A DNA stretch of 9,176 nucleotides, from assembly GCA_945878795.1 (NCBI GenBank), contig CAMDWF010000071.1, positions 1 to 9,176 of the forward strand, written 5' to 3'. Below the pieces are notes generated by a model. That model did not search any database. It was not told the origin of the DNA and saw only the letters and a list, made by a program, of their open reading frames with translations. Position numbers and translations under genes: made by a program. Shown here in pieces: positions 1 through 5,342 of this stretch. Position 1 is the first letter of the stretch. Every line of letters begins with the position of its first letter. Source of the stretch: Synechococcus sp. UW140 (GTDB taxonomy: Bacteria; Cyanobacteriota; Cyanobacteriia; PCC-6307; Cyanobiaceae).

Positions 1-369
1 CCCTTCCAATCCCGCAACCGCTGGCATAACGCCCGCGTCTATCCCAGTCGGATGATGAATTGGTTGATCATGGGGCAGAACTATCACCTGGTTCACCATC
101 TCTGGCCCTCTATTCCATGGTTTGAATACCGCCCCGCTTATCACGCCACCAAATCGTTGCTGGATGCCAAGGGTTCACCCCAGCGGTTGGGCATGTTTGA
201 AACCCGCAGTGATGCCCTAAATTTTCTCTATGACATCTTCTTTGGCGTGCGCAGTCACAAGAAGCGCCGCAGCCGTCTGCGCCCCCTTGCCGCCCTGATG
301 CCCACCCGCCATGCCAGGCGCCGGGTGCTCGAATTACTGCATCGCACCGCCGTATCACCGCGCCATTAA
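1..369 (+). CDS. crtR: Beta-carotene hydroxylase CrtR, C-terminal part
   Basis: Open from the left edge to a TAA at 367-369, so only the last 122 residues are present. The segment carries a histidine box of the HxxHH type (NYHLVHHLWP, about nt 79-108), followed by PSIPWFEYRPAY, KGSPQRLGMFET and NFLYDIFFGVRSHKKRR, which I recognise as the conserved C-terminus of cyanobacterial CrtR. CrtR is a membrane di-iron hydroxylase of the fatty-acid-hydroxylase type that adds hydroxyl groups to the beta-ionone rings of carotenoids, making zeaxanthin; the histidine boxes ligate the iron. The last ~25 residues are arginine-rich and probably variable between species. It converges on gatC with a 57-nt gap. 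Identity is strong; only the truncation by the window limits it. Confidence 0.93.
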   Translation, partial: PFQSRNRWHNARVYPSRMMNWLIMGQNYHLVHHLWPSIPWFEYRPAYHATKSLLDAKGSPQRLGMFETRSDALNFLYDIFFGVRSHKKRRSRLRPLAALMPTRHARRRVLELLHRTAVSPRH

Positions 370-410
370 CAGGCCCTGGCGCTTTGTCCCCTGATCTCCC
401 GTAACCTTGT

Positions 411-423
411 TCCCCTGCGGGGA
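411..423. terminator. Short GC hairpin between convergent crtR and gatC
   Basis: TCCCC-TGC-GGGGA is a perfect 5-bp stem with a 3-nt loop, lying in the 57-nt gap between the crtR stop and the gatC stop. The position suits a bidirectional terminator, but neither side has a clear T tract, so this is only a candidate. Confidence 0.3.
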
Positions 424-426
424 GGT

Positions 427-720
427 TCAATCGGCCAGGATTCGGGGGACCCGAAAGAAATCGCCCTCCCGCTGGGGCGCCAAATTGAGCAGATCTTCCC
501 GCACCTCGGTTGAGTCCACTCCATCGGCCCGGGTAACATTGACCACCTCTACAGCCCTGGTGGTGGGCAGCACTCCCTCGGTATCGATGCTTTCCAGGTG
601 GCTGACGTAATCGAGAATGCGTTCCAGCTGGTTCGCATAGGTGGTGATCTTGGTTTCCTCCAGGTCGAGGCGTGCCAACTTGGCCACCTTGCGCACATCG
701 TCTGGGGTGATTCGGCCCAT
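427..720 (-). CDS. gatC: Asp-tRNA(Asn)/Glu-tRNA(Gln) amidotransferase subunit C
   Basis: The 97-residue product starts MGRITPDDVRKVAKLARLDL and contains QLERILDYVSHLESIDTEGV and the C-terminal LLNLAPQREGDFFRVPRIL, the family signature: GatC ends with a conserved FxVP segment. GatC is the small wrapping subunit that stabilises the GatA amidase and GatB in the cytosolic complex converting misacylated Glu-tRNA(Gln) and Asp-tRNA(Asn) to the amidated forms. The frame is open eight codons further upstream to a TTG at 744, but the ATG at 720 gives the usual family length (about 95-100) and places the conserved ITPDDVRKVAKLA near the N-terminus, so I chose it. It lies 45 nt downstream of the creatininase-family gene on the same strand, probably co-transcribed. 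No clear Shine-Dalgarno sequence. Confidence 0.93.
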   Translation of the reverse strand: MGRITPDDVRKVAKLARLDLEETKITTYANQLERILDYVSHLESIDTEGVLPTTRAVEVVNVTRADGVDSTEVREDLLNLAPQREGDFFRVPRILAD

Positions 721-765
721 GGTTAAAGCTGGCTGCTTGCCCAAAACCTAGTCGCCTGGAGGCGA

Positions 766-1584
766 TCAGGGCAGCGGTGCTGACGGTTCGGCCAGAAAGG
801 TTCTCAGATCCTTGGCCAAGGCGGTGGCGGCCAGCTCCAGGAACGCAGCGCCATGGTCAGCCTGGGCCAGGAACGGATCGGAGCCCATGCGTCCATCAGG
901 ATGGCGCTGGCGAAAATCTTCGGGTCCATGGATGGGTCCGGCCGGCGCCGCCTCCGGTAAGGGCCTCTGGTGGGCCTGCAGGGACGGTTCGAGGTGCAGG
1001 GTCAGCGCTATCTCACTGGGGGTGGCATGATGACCCTCCCGCTCGCCATAAAGACGCCTGGCCTCCTGCATCACCGCCGAGGCGGTGAACCAGTTGGCTA
1101 GCTGACAACGCAAATGGGGGGCAACAGCCAGGCCGCGGGCGGTGGCACTGCCCTGGGCCTGGGCAAAGGCGGCCCGGGCAGTGGCGATGTTGCCGCCGTG
1201 GCCGTTGATCACGTAAATCCGCTCGAACCCGTGGCGCGCCAGGGAAAGAACCAGGTCATGGAGCACCGCTAACAAAGTGGTGGGCTGCAGGCTCATGGTG
1301 CCGGCGAAGCCCAGATGGTGCTCGGCCATGCCAAAGGCTTGGGTGGGGGTGACCAGCACGCCGGTGCGGCGGCCCACCTCCAGGGCCACGGCCTCGGCAG
1401 TGAGGGCATCGGTGCCGATGGCGCCGGTGGGGCCGTGCTGCTCGGTGGAGCCCAGGGGCACGATCACCCCCTTGCACCGCTGCAGATAGGCCTCGATTTC
1501 GGGCCAGGTCCGCAGCTGCAGGCGGATGGCCTCGGCCCCCAGGGGGAGGGCTGCGGCGCTGAGGGGGAGATCGGAGGCTGTCAT
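766..1584 (-). CDS. Creatininase-family amidohydrolase
   Basis: This 272-residue protein has the creatininase (creatinine amidohydrolase) fold signatures: PLGSTEQHGP with GTDALTA (E48, H50, D59), GMAEHHLGFAGTMSL (83-99), VINGHGGN (125-132, H129) and EGHHATPSEIAL (183-194, E191). In characterised family members these positions hold the metal ligands and active site of a Zn/Mn amidohydrolase acting on cyclic or linear amides. True creatininase carries NGHYEN; here the motif is NGHGGN, as in the wider family (for example MftE and deformylase branches), so creatinine is probably not the substrate and the physiological reaction is unknown. ATG at 1584; no obvious ribosome-binding site. It is upstream of gatC with a short gap, so the two are probably one transcript, and it is divergent from the gene at 1642. 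Confidence 0.87.
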   Translation of the reverse strand: MTASDLPLSAAALPLGAEAIRLQLRTWPEIEAYLQRCKGVIVPLGSTEQHGPTGAIGTDALTAEAVALEVGRRTGVLVTPTQAFGMAEHHLGFAGTMSLQPTTLLAVLHDLVLSLARHGFERIYVINGHGGNIATARAAFAQAQGSATARGLAVAPHLRCQLANWFTASAVMQEARRLYGEREGHHATPSEIALTLHLEPSLQAHQRPLPEAAPAGPIHGPEDFRQRHPDGRMGSDPFLAQADHGAAFLELAATALAKDLRTFLAEPSAPLP

Positions 1585-1599
1585 CTAGGACACGGTATC

Positions 1600-1614
1600 G
1601 GCAGGGGATCTGCC
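1600..1614. promoter_or_regulatory. Inverted repeat in a 57-nt divergent promoter region
   Basis: GGCAG-GGGAT-CTGCC is a perfect 5-bp inverted repeat in the only space (1585-1641) between the divergent creatininase-family gene and the conserved gene at 1642. Both genes probably have their promoters here, so the repeat could be an operator. No convincing -10/-35 pair could be assigned; CTATCC just upstream of the plus-strand gene is a weak -10 candidate. Confidence 0.25.
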
Positions 1615-1641
1615 TAGGATCTTGCTATCCGCGGCGTCTCG

Positions 1642-1938
1642 ATGCTGCATCGGAAGCTCTATCAGTACTACAGCGAGGAACGCCCGGTCTGGGTTTTTTT
1701 GCGCGACCAGCAACGCTGGATCGAAGAAGCGATGGTGGTTGAGATCCAGGGCGATCTGGTGACGCTGCGCTACGACGACGAGGACGAGGACGAACGCCAG
1801 ACTTGGGAAGAAAGTGTCCGGTTGGATTCGATTGGGGCCGTGAGCACGCGCCTGGCCTACGTAAACCGGGTAGCGACCGCCGAAGACCTGGCCACCACCG
1901 GTGATTGCCCCGAGACCGAACGGCTTGGCAGCCCCTGA
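1642..1938 (+). CDS. Conserved cyanobacterial protein (DUF6679-like)
   Basis: The 98-residue product starts MLHRKLYQYYSEERPVWVFL and continues RDQQRWIEEAMVVEIQGDLV, an acidic stretch DDEDEDERQTWEESVRLDSI and GAVSTRLAYV. I associate the MLHRK(L/I)YQ...VW(V/I)FLRDQQRWIE pattern with a cyanobacterial family of unknown function (probably DUF6679), from memory and unverified. The alternating hydrophobic pattern and the VVEIQGDLVTLRYDDE section suggest a small beta-barrel, perhaps SH3-like, but that is inference. The last ~25 residues (EDLATTGDCPETERLGSP) look variable. No signal peptide or membrane segment. The ATG at 1642 is well placed, as the conserved region begins at residue 1. It is transcribed away from the creatininase-family gene. 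Confidence 0.8.
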   Translation: MLHRKLYQYYSEERPVWVFLRDQQRWIEEAMVVEIQGDLVTLRYDDEDEDERQTWEESVRLDSIGAVSTRLAYVNRVATAEDLATTGDCPETERLGSP

Positions 1939-1983
1939 CCGGCGTAGGCATTGCGTCCCTTGCCTTGCCCCAGGGCTTTGGCC

Positions 1984-2124
1984 TCAGTGGGCGGTGCCGT
2001 TGCCGTCGTAGTCGTCAGTGTCGTAATAGCCCCCCCGAGTCCCGAAATAAAGGGTGGTGAGGCAGAACAGACCGCTCAGCACCAGCAACACATTGCCGAG
2101 ATTGAAGCCACCACTGGTCTCCAT
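1984..2124 (-). CDS. ndhP: 46-residue membrane protein, probable NDH-1 subunit NdhP
   Basis: A 47-codon ORF (ATG at 2122-2124, TGA at 1984-1986) in a frame different from the longer spurious ORFs here. It begins METSGGFNLGN, has one hydrophobic helix (about residues 12-27, VLLVLSGLFCLTTLYF) and ends in a polar tail, GTRGGYYDTDDYDGNGTAH. A single N-proximal membrane helix followed by GGYYD(T/S)D(D/N)Y.GNG.AH matches my memory of the small cyanobacterial subunit NdhP (about 40-45 residues), which sits in the membrane arm of the large NDH-1 complex used for respiration and cyclic electron flow around photosystem I. That assignment is recognition, not a search. That the ORF is a real gene is likelier than the exact name. 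It is divergent from mpg. Confidence 0.6.
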   Translation of the reverse strand: METSGGFNLGNVLLVLSGLFCLTTLYFGTRGGYYDTDDYDGNGTAH

Positions 2125-2157
2125 GGAACCGCTTGCCCTGAGGATAGCTGCAATTCT

Positions 2158-2172
2158 GGAGCAGATTGCTCC
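2158..2172. promoter_or_regulatory. Perfect inverted repeat upstream of the ndhP-like gene
   Basis: GGAGCA-GAT-TGCTCC is a perfect 6-bp inverted repeat with a 3-nt centre, 34 nt upstream of the minus-strand small gene and within the 161-nt divergent space shared with mpg. Its size and position suit a dimeric repressor or activator site, but no regulator is indicated. Confidence 0.3.
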
Positions 2173-2237
2173 GAACCGCCGGCAAACCCGTCATCACCGT
2201 CATCACTTGGACCAGGCTCCAGGCCACCGGGTCCTGA

Positions 2238-2267
2238 CCTGCCAGGTTCTGGCCTGCCAGGTTCTGG
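2238..2267. repeat. Two perfect tandem copies of a 15-bp unit
   Basis: CCTGCCAGGTTCTGG occurs at 2238-2252 and again at 2253-2267, followed by two more matching bases (CC). It ends about 18 nt before the mpg start codon, so it lies in the expected 5' leader or promoter of mpg. The imperfectly related GGTCCTGACC just upstream may be an older, diverged copy. Confidence 0.8.
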
Positions 2268-2285
2268 CCAGGGGCAGCCGCTGAA

Positions 2286-3029
2286 ATGGCTGACCATGTT
2301 GACCTGGCCCCCCAAGGCCATGCGCACGGCCAAGAGCCGCCAGCCCTGCCCCGCCGGTTCTTCAGCCGGCCGGCCGAAGTGGTGGCCCCCGAGCTGATCG
2401 GCTGCCTGTTGGTCCGACGCCAACCCAGCGGAGCGCTGCTGTGGGGCGTGATCGTTGAGACGGAGGCCTACACCCAGGACGACCCGGCCTGCCACGGCCA
2501 CCGGCGGCGCAGTGCCAGCAACGCGACCCTTTTTGGTCCTCCGGGCCACTTCTACGTCTACCGCTGTTACGGCATCCACCACTGCGTCAATGTGGTCACG
2601 GACCGGGCCGAATGGGCCAGCGGCGTGCTGCTGCGGGCCGCCGCCCTCGCCAAGGCGCCCGACCGCCAGGCCGCGGGTCCAGGGCTCCTGGCCCGCTGCT
2701 TTGCCATCGAGCAACGCCACGACGGCCAGGACTGCTGCGGCGAGGGCCCTGTGTGGCTGGCGCCACGCCCCAGCCGCCTGCAGGCCCTGCTAAGCCCTTC
2801 ACCAGGCGCCCCCCCGGGTGAGGCCCCCCTGCGGCAGGACCGCCGCATTGGCATCAGCGCCGCCGTCGATCAGCCCTGGCGCTGGTATCTGGGGCCCAGC
2901 CGCAGCGTCAGTCGCCGGGCCCAAGGGGACCGCCAGCCGGCAGCAGCGACAGCCTGGAGGCCTGAACATCTGGACTGGGGAGCCCAAGGGGCTGGGCTTG
3001 GGGGCAGGGACGATCGACCCTTAAGTTGA
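2286..3029 (+). CDS. mpg: 3-methyladenine DNA glycosylase (AAG/MPG family)
   Basis: The 247-residue protein matches the alkyladenine/methylpurine DNA glycosylase family, which excises alkylated purines to start base-excision repair. The active-site block IVETEAY (56-62) supplies the catalytic glutamate (E60, equivalent to human E125) and Y62. HFYVYRCYGIHHCVNVV (88-104) contains N102, equivalent to human N169, and VLLRAAA (114-120) contains R117, equivalent to R182. The C-terminal core ends near PWRWYLGPSRSVSR; the following ~33 residues (alanine, glycine and arginine-rich) extend beyond the usual domain end. The first ~20 residues before LPRRFFSRPAEVVAPELIGC are also extra, so a later start is possible, but no better start codon is evident. 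An AGGGG at 2270-2274 is a weak, slightly distant ribosome-binding site. pyrB follows after 22 nt, suggesting co-transcription. Confidence 0.92.
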   Translation: MADHVDLAPQGHAHGQEPPALPRRFFSRPAEVVAPELIGCLLVRRQPSGALLWGVIVETEAYTQDDPACHGHRRRSASNATLFGPPGHFYVYRCYGIHHCVNVVTDRAEWASGVLLRAAALAKAPDRQAAGPGLLARCFAIEQRHDGQDCCGEGPVWLAPRPSRLQALLSPSPGAPPGEAPLRQDRRIGISAAVDQPWRWYLGPSRSVSRRAQGDRQPAAATAWRPEHLDWGAQGAGLGGRDDRPLS

Positions 3030-3051
3030 GGCTGTTTGCCGGGATTTTGCG

Positions 3052-4092
3052 TTGAGCGGCTGGACCCACCGCCATGTACTCGACCTGGCGTCCTTTTCGG
3101 TCGCGGATTACGCCACCGTTCTGCAACTGGCCCAACGCTTTCGCCAGTTGCCGGTGGCCGGGGCCCGCAAGCTGCCGGCGCTGCAGGGGCGGCTGATGAC
3201 CACCCTGTTCTTCGAACCCAGCACCCGCACCCGCAGCAGTTTTGAACTGGCGGCCCGGCGTCTGTCGGCCGACGTGCAAACCTTCTCGCCCTCCTCCAGT
3301 TCGCTCAGCAAGGGTGAAAGCCTGCTGGATACGGCCCGCACCTACGTGGCGATGGGCAGCAACGTGCTGGTGGTGCGCCATCGCTGTGCCGGCATCCCGC
3401 AGCGCCTGGCCCGAGATCTGGAGCGGGGGGGTGAGAAGGTGGCGGTGCTCAACGCCGGCGACGGACTGCACAGCCATCCAAGCCAGGGCCTGCTCGATTT
3501 GTTCACCCTGGCTCGCCATTTCGAGCCGAGCCAACCTTCGCCCGCCAGCCTGGCCGGCCGCCGGGTGGTGATCGTCGGCGATGTGTTGCACTCAAGGGTC
3601 GCCCGCTCCAATCTCTGGGCCCTCACCGCCTGCGGTGCCGAGGTGGTGCTGTGCGGACCAGCCACCCTGTTGCCCGATGACTTCGCCCAGTTCGTCGCGG
3701 CACCGCCGCCGGGGCAGCGGCATGATCCGGTGCCCCGGCGGGGGCCGGTGCGACTTTGCCGGGACCTCGATGAGGCCTTGGGCGGCGCCGATGCGGTGAT
3801 GACCCTGCGGCTCCAACAGGAGCGCATGCACGACCATCTACTCACCAGCCTCGACAGCTACCACCGCCGCTACGGCTTGACCCACGAACGCTTGCAACGC
3901 TGTGGGGCCGGGGTGCCGGTGCTGCATCCGGGCCCCGTCAACCGGGGCGTGGAACTGGCGGGAGAACTGCTCGATGACAGTGAACGCTGCCTGGTGGAAG
4001 AACAGGTGCGCAATGGGGTGCCGATTCGAATGGCCCTGCTTTATTTGCTGACCGCCGGCGCCGGGGAAGCGATGGGACTCACTGCAGCTTGA
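3052..4092 (+). CDS. pyrB: Aspartate carbamoyltransferase catalytic subunit (TTG start)
   Basis: ATCase condenses carbamoyl phosphate with aspartate in the first committed step of pyrimidine synthesis in the cytosol. The 346-residue product has all the functional blocks: STRTRSS (57-63, carbamoyl-phosphate binding), SLSKGES with K87 (contributed to the neighbouring active site), R109, HPSQGLLD (142-149), GDVLHSR with R182, R253 and Q255 in TLRLQQER, and HPGPVNRG (292-299). These correspond to E. coli R54/T55, K84, R105, H134/Q137, R167, R229/Q231 and P266. The frame has no ATG or GTG between the upstream stop (3022-3024) and the conserved region; TTG at 3052 gives the expected N-terminus SGWTHRHVLDLASFS. 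Length is slightly above the ~310 of E. coli PyrB. No regulatory-subunit gene (pyrI) is nearby. The last 14 nt overlap ycf20 on the other strand. Confidence 0.96.
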   Translation: MSGWTHRHVLDLASFSVADYATVLQLAQRFRQLPVAGARKLPALQGRLMTTLFFEPSTRTRSSFELAARRLSADVQTFSPSSSSLSKGESLLDTARTYVAMGSNVLVVRHRCAGIPQRLARDLERGGEKVAVLNAGDGLHSHPSQGLLDLFTLARHFEPSQPSPASLAGRRVVIVGDVLHSRVARSNLWALTACGAEVVLCGPATLLPDDFAQFVAAPPPGQRHDPVPRRGPVRLCRDLDEALGGADAVMTLRLQQERMHDHLLTSLDSYHRRYGLTHERLQRCGAGVPVLHPGPVNRGVELAGELLDDSERCLVEEQVRNGVPIRMALLYLLTAGAGEAMGLTAA

Positions 4093-4423
4093 AGCCATCA
4101 AGCAGCAGGCCATAGAGCAGGCCGATGCGGGCCATGTCCAGCAGTTGCAGGCCCAGGCGTTGATCCCGGGGGCGCCTGAGCAGCCAGGGCCGACAACGGG
4201 CGGCCAGCTCCAGGGAGAGCACGCAGACCAGGGCGGAGAGTTGGTCGAAATAGGACAGGGCGCCGGTGATGGCACCTAGCCCCCCGCCGATGCTAAATGA
4301 GGCCAGAAGCACGATCAGGGAGAGGGAAAGCCGGCGCCAGGGATTGGTAGCCCATTGGGCCAGGGCGTCAGCCGCCTGGATCAACCGTTGCTGGACCCTG
4401 GTTTGCTGATACCGGGGGACCAT
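4079..4423 (-). CDS. ycf20: Ycf20 family membrane protein (DUF565)
   Basis: With the ATG at 4423 the protein has 114 residues. NPWRRLSLSLIVLLASFSIG (27-46) followed by a second hydrophobic stretch (about 60-77, DQLSALVCVLSLELAARC) and the C-terminal LLDMARIGLLYGLLLDGFKL (94-113) are the Ycf20/DUF565 pattern. Ycf20 homologues occur in cyanobacteria and chloroplast genomes of algae; a plant relative has been linked to non-photochemical quenching, but the biochemical role is unknown. Two to three membrane segments suggest a thylakoid or plasma-membrane protein. The frame stays open upstream to an ATG at 4516, but those 31 residues (PCTPFN-type sequence) do not look like the family, so I chose the internal start. 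It converges on pyrB, and the two coding regions overlap by 14 nt. Confidence 0.87.
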   Translation of the reverse strand: MVPRYQQTRVQQRLIQAADALAQWATNPWRRLSLSLIVLLASFSIGGGLGAITGALSYFDQLSALVCVLSLELAARCRPWLLRRPRDQRLGLQLLDMARIGLLYGLLLDGFKLQ

Positions 4424-4539
4424 GGGGTTAAAGGGGGTGCAGGGCCACATCGGCCGGCCGTCTCCCTGGCCAGCACCGAAGTGGTGGCCAGGGGCACCGG
4501 CGGTGATCCCCATCACCCGACCCAGCGCCCTGCTTACCC

Positions 4540-4568
4540 TGTATACACCATTTGTGGGGGCGTGGGAA
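4540..4568 (-). promoter_or_regulatory. Candidate sigma-70-type promoter for ycf20
   Basis: Read on the minus strand, TTCCCA (4563-4568) is followed after exactly 17 nt by TATACA (4540-4545), with a TG immediately before the -10. Each hexamer matches 4 of 6 consensus bases. A start a few bases downstream would give a leader of about 110 nt before the ycf20 ATG at 4423, containing the GGTGAT-CCCC-ATCACC hairpin. TGTATACA itself is an 8-bp palindrome. Confidence 0.45.
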
Positions 4569-4573
4569 AGAAT

Positions 4574-4593
4574 TTACCCCATATATGGGGGAA
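4574..4593. promoter_or_regulatory. 14-bp perfect palindrome, extended to 20 bp
   Basis: CCCCATATATGGGG (4577-4590) is identical to its reverse complement, and the flanking TT/AA at 4574-4575 and 4592-4593 also match across one non-matching pair. It sits just upstream of the -35 candidate for ycf20 and just past the terminator of the preceding minus-strand gene. This is where an activator or repressor dimer would bind. It is not a match I know for NtcA (GTA-N8-TAC) or LexA. Confidence 0.5.
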
Positions 4594-4599
4594 ATCAAT

Positions 4600-4626
4600 A
4601 AAAAAGCCCGCAGCCGAAGCCGGGGC
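4600..4626 (-). terminator. Rho-independent terminator with UUCG loop
   Basis: On the minus strand the RNA reads GCCCCGGC-UUCG-GCUGCGGGC followed by six U residues. The stem has eight pairs including one G-U, with a single bulged C, closed by a stable C(UUCG)G tetraloop. It lies 68 nt past the stop of the minus-strand hypothetical gene at 4694 and would end that two-gene unit before the ycf20 promoter. Confidence 0.8.
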
Positions 4627-4693
4627 CGGGTGATGGGGACTCCCTAAGCAAAACAGTTCTGCATGGGTTCGGCAAGGGGGGCAGCCAGGGCTT

Positions 4694-4891
4694 TCAGGCC
4701 TCTCCTTCCTTCTTACGGGATCCCTTGCCCTCCAGAAGCTCGAGCAGGGCTTCCATCTGGGCCATTACGCCGCGCACCTCACCGGCTTCTGGCAGAAGGC
4801 CGTCCTCCATCACGCCCTGATGCATTTCCCGCAGCTCTTGGCGAATGTATCGGAGGTGGCTGACGACCTGTTCTCGTTTCGACTGAGACAT
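4694..4891 (-). CDS. Small conserved-looking hypothetical protein
   Basis: I do not recognise this 65-residue protein by name. It starts MSQSKREQVVSHLRYIRQEL, is highly charged and looks entirely helical: a first amphipathic helix (about 3-25), a short loop around GLLPEAGEV, and a second leucine-rich helix (about 38-54, VRGVMAQMEALLELLEG), ending in a lysine/glutamate tail. No signal peptide or membrane segment. Codon use and placement support a real gene: it follows the PCP_red-like gene by 42 nt on the same strand and is followed by a clear terminator. The ATG at 4891 is the only sensible start, although it has no Shine-Dalgarno and is preceded by a G/C hairpin. Confidence 0.7.
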   Translation of the reverse strand: MSQSKREQVVSHLRYIRQELREMHQGVMEDGLLPEAGEVRGVMAQMEALLELLEGKGSRKKEGEA

Positions 4892-4895
4892 CGAT

Positions 4896-4916
4896 AGGGG
4901 GTTGTGTTATCCCCCT
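4896..4916. promoter_or_regulatory. G/C hairpin just upstream of the hypothetical gene
   Basis: AGGGGG (4896-4901) and CCCCCT (4911-4916) form a 6-bp stem with a 9-nt loop. On the minus strand it occupies the intercistronic gap and ends 4 nt before the start codon at 4891, where it could limit translation of the downstream gene. On the plus strand it is followed by TTTTA and resembles a weak terminator. Confidence 0.4.
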
Positions 4917-4933
4917 TTTACCTCATCACCCGC

Positions 4934-5095
4934 TCACTTCTGGCCAAAGCGCTCCCGGGCCTGTTCATAGAAGGCCAGATCAACCTCGGCGAGACCGGCC
5001 TCAGCGGCCATGGACTCAATCCGACGGCGGACGATCGGTCGCACAAAAAATGGCACCTCTTTGAGGACCTCATCGGCTTCAGGGCTCCAGTTCAT
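4934..5095 (-). CDS. 53-residue PCP_red-domain-like protein
   Basis: A 54-codon ORF from ATG at 5093-5095 to TGA at 4934-4936. The product starts MNWSPEADEVLKEVPFFVRP and continues IVRRRIESMAAEAGLAEVDL, ending AFYEQARERFGQK. W..EA...L..VP.FVR...R..IE..A...G...V is the pattern of the small domain at the C-terminus of the ChlB/BchB subunit of dark protochlorophyllide reductase (Pfam PCP_red), which also occurs alone in short cyanobacterial proteins. In ChlB the domain helps form the substrate/electron-transfer site; the function of stand-alone copies is not known to me. Two helices are expected, with no membrane segment. It is the first gene of a probable two-gene unit with the 65-residue hypothetical. 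A weak GAG lies about 10 nt before the start. Confidence 0.78.
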   Translation of the reverse strand: MNWSPEADEVLKEVPFFVRPIVRRRIESMAAEAGLAEVDLAFYEQARERFGQK

Positions 5096-5141
5096 CGGCA
5101 GGCTCTCGAATCAATCAAATGATTTCAGTCTCAGCCTATCG

Positions 5142-5173
5142 ATGCGGGCCGGCCCCGCATTCCCCACCGGTGG
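5142..5173. promoter_or_regulatory. Adjacent 7-bp hairpin and 10-bp palindrome
   Basis: ATGCGGG-CCGGC-CCCGCAT (5142-5160) is a perfect 7-bp stem with a 5-nt loop. Four bases further on is CCACCGGTGG (5164-5173), a perfect 10-bp palindrome. They lie 46-78 nt upstream of the PCP_red-like gene. Without a T tract on either strand the hairpin is not a standard terminator, so an operator or leader structure is likelier. Confidence 0.35.
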
Positions 5174-5342
5174 CCTGGCTTACACAGCCTGAAAACAAAT
5201 TTGATCATCCCATGACAGCCAGGGCAACCAGGATTTAAGGACAAAGGCAACTTAGAGGGTTGGCATTAAGGCCAGCCGATCTGGTATTTGCTTTTTCGTT
5301 TTATAACTATTAGGCCCCATGCCAAATCCCTTGCCTTGACCC

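Larger units (their letters stand above)
4507..4639. repeat. 13-bp perfect inverted repeat enclosing the ycf20 promoter
   Basis: TCCCCATCACCCG at 4507-4519 reappears as its exact reverse complement, CGGGTGATGGGGA, at 4627-4639, with 107 nt between. The enclosed interval contains the ycf20 promoter candidate, the 14-bp palindrome and the minus-strand terminator. The left arm also forms a local hairpin, GGTGAT-CCCC-ATCACC (4502-4517), in the ycf20 leader, and a 9-bp piece (CATCACCCG) recurs at 4924-4932. Confidence 0.8.

Noticed and set aside
2076..2720. 214-codon minus-strand frame opposite mpg
   Set aside because: It is antisense to the clear mpg gene, has low-complexity GC-driven composition and no family features.
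2908..3591. 227-codon minus-strand frame over the mpg/pyrB junction
   Set aside because: It spans two real genes in antisense and has no recognisable domain.
4645..4666. GCAAAACAGTTCTGC-like imperfect inverted repeat as a LexA or small-RNA element
   Set aside because: It does not match the cyanobacterial LexA pattern I know, and lies in the 3' trailer of the small hypothetical gene, before its terminator, where no promoter is expected.
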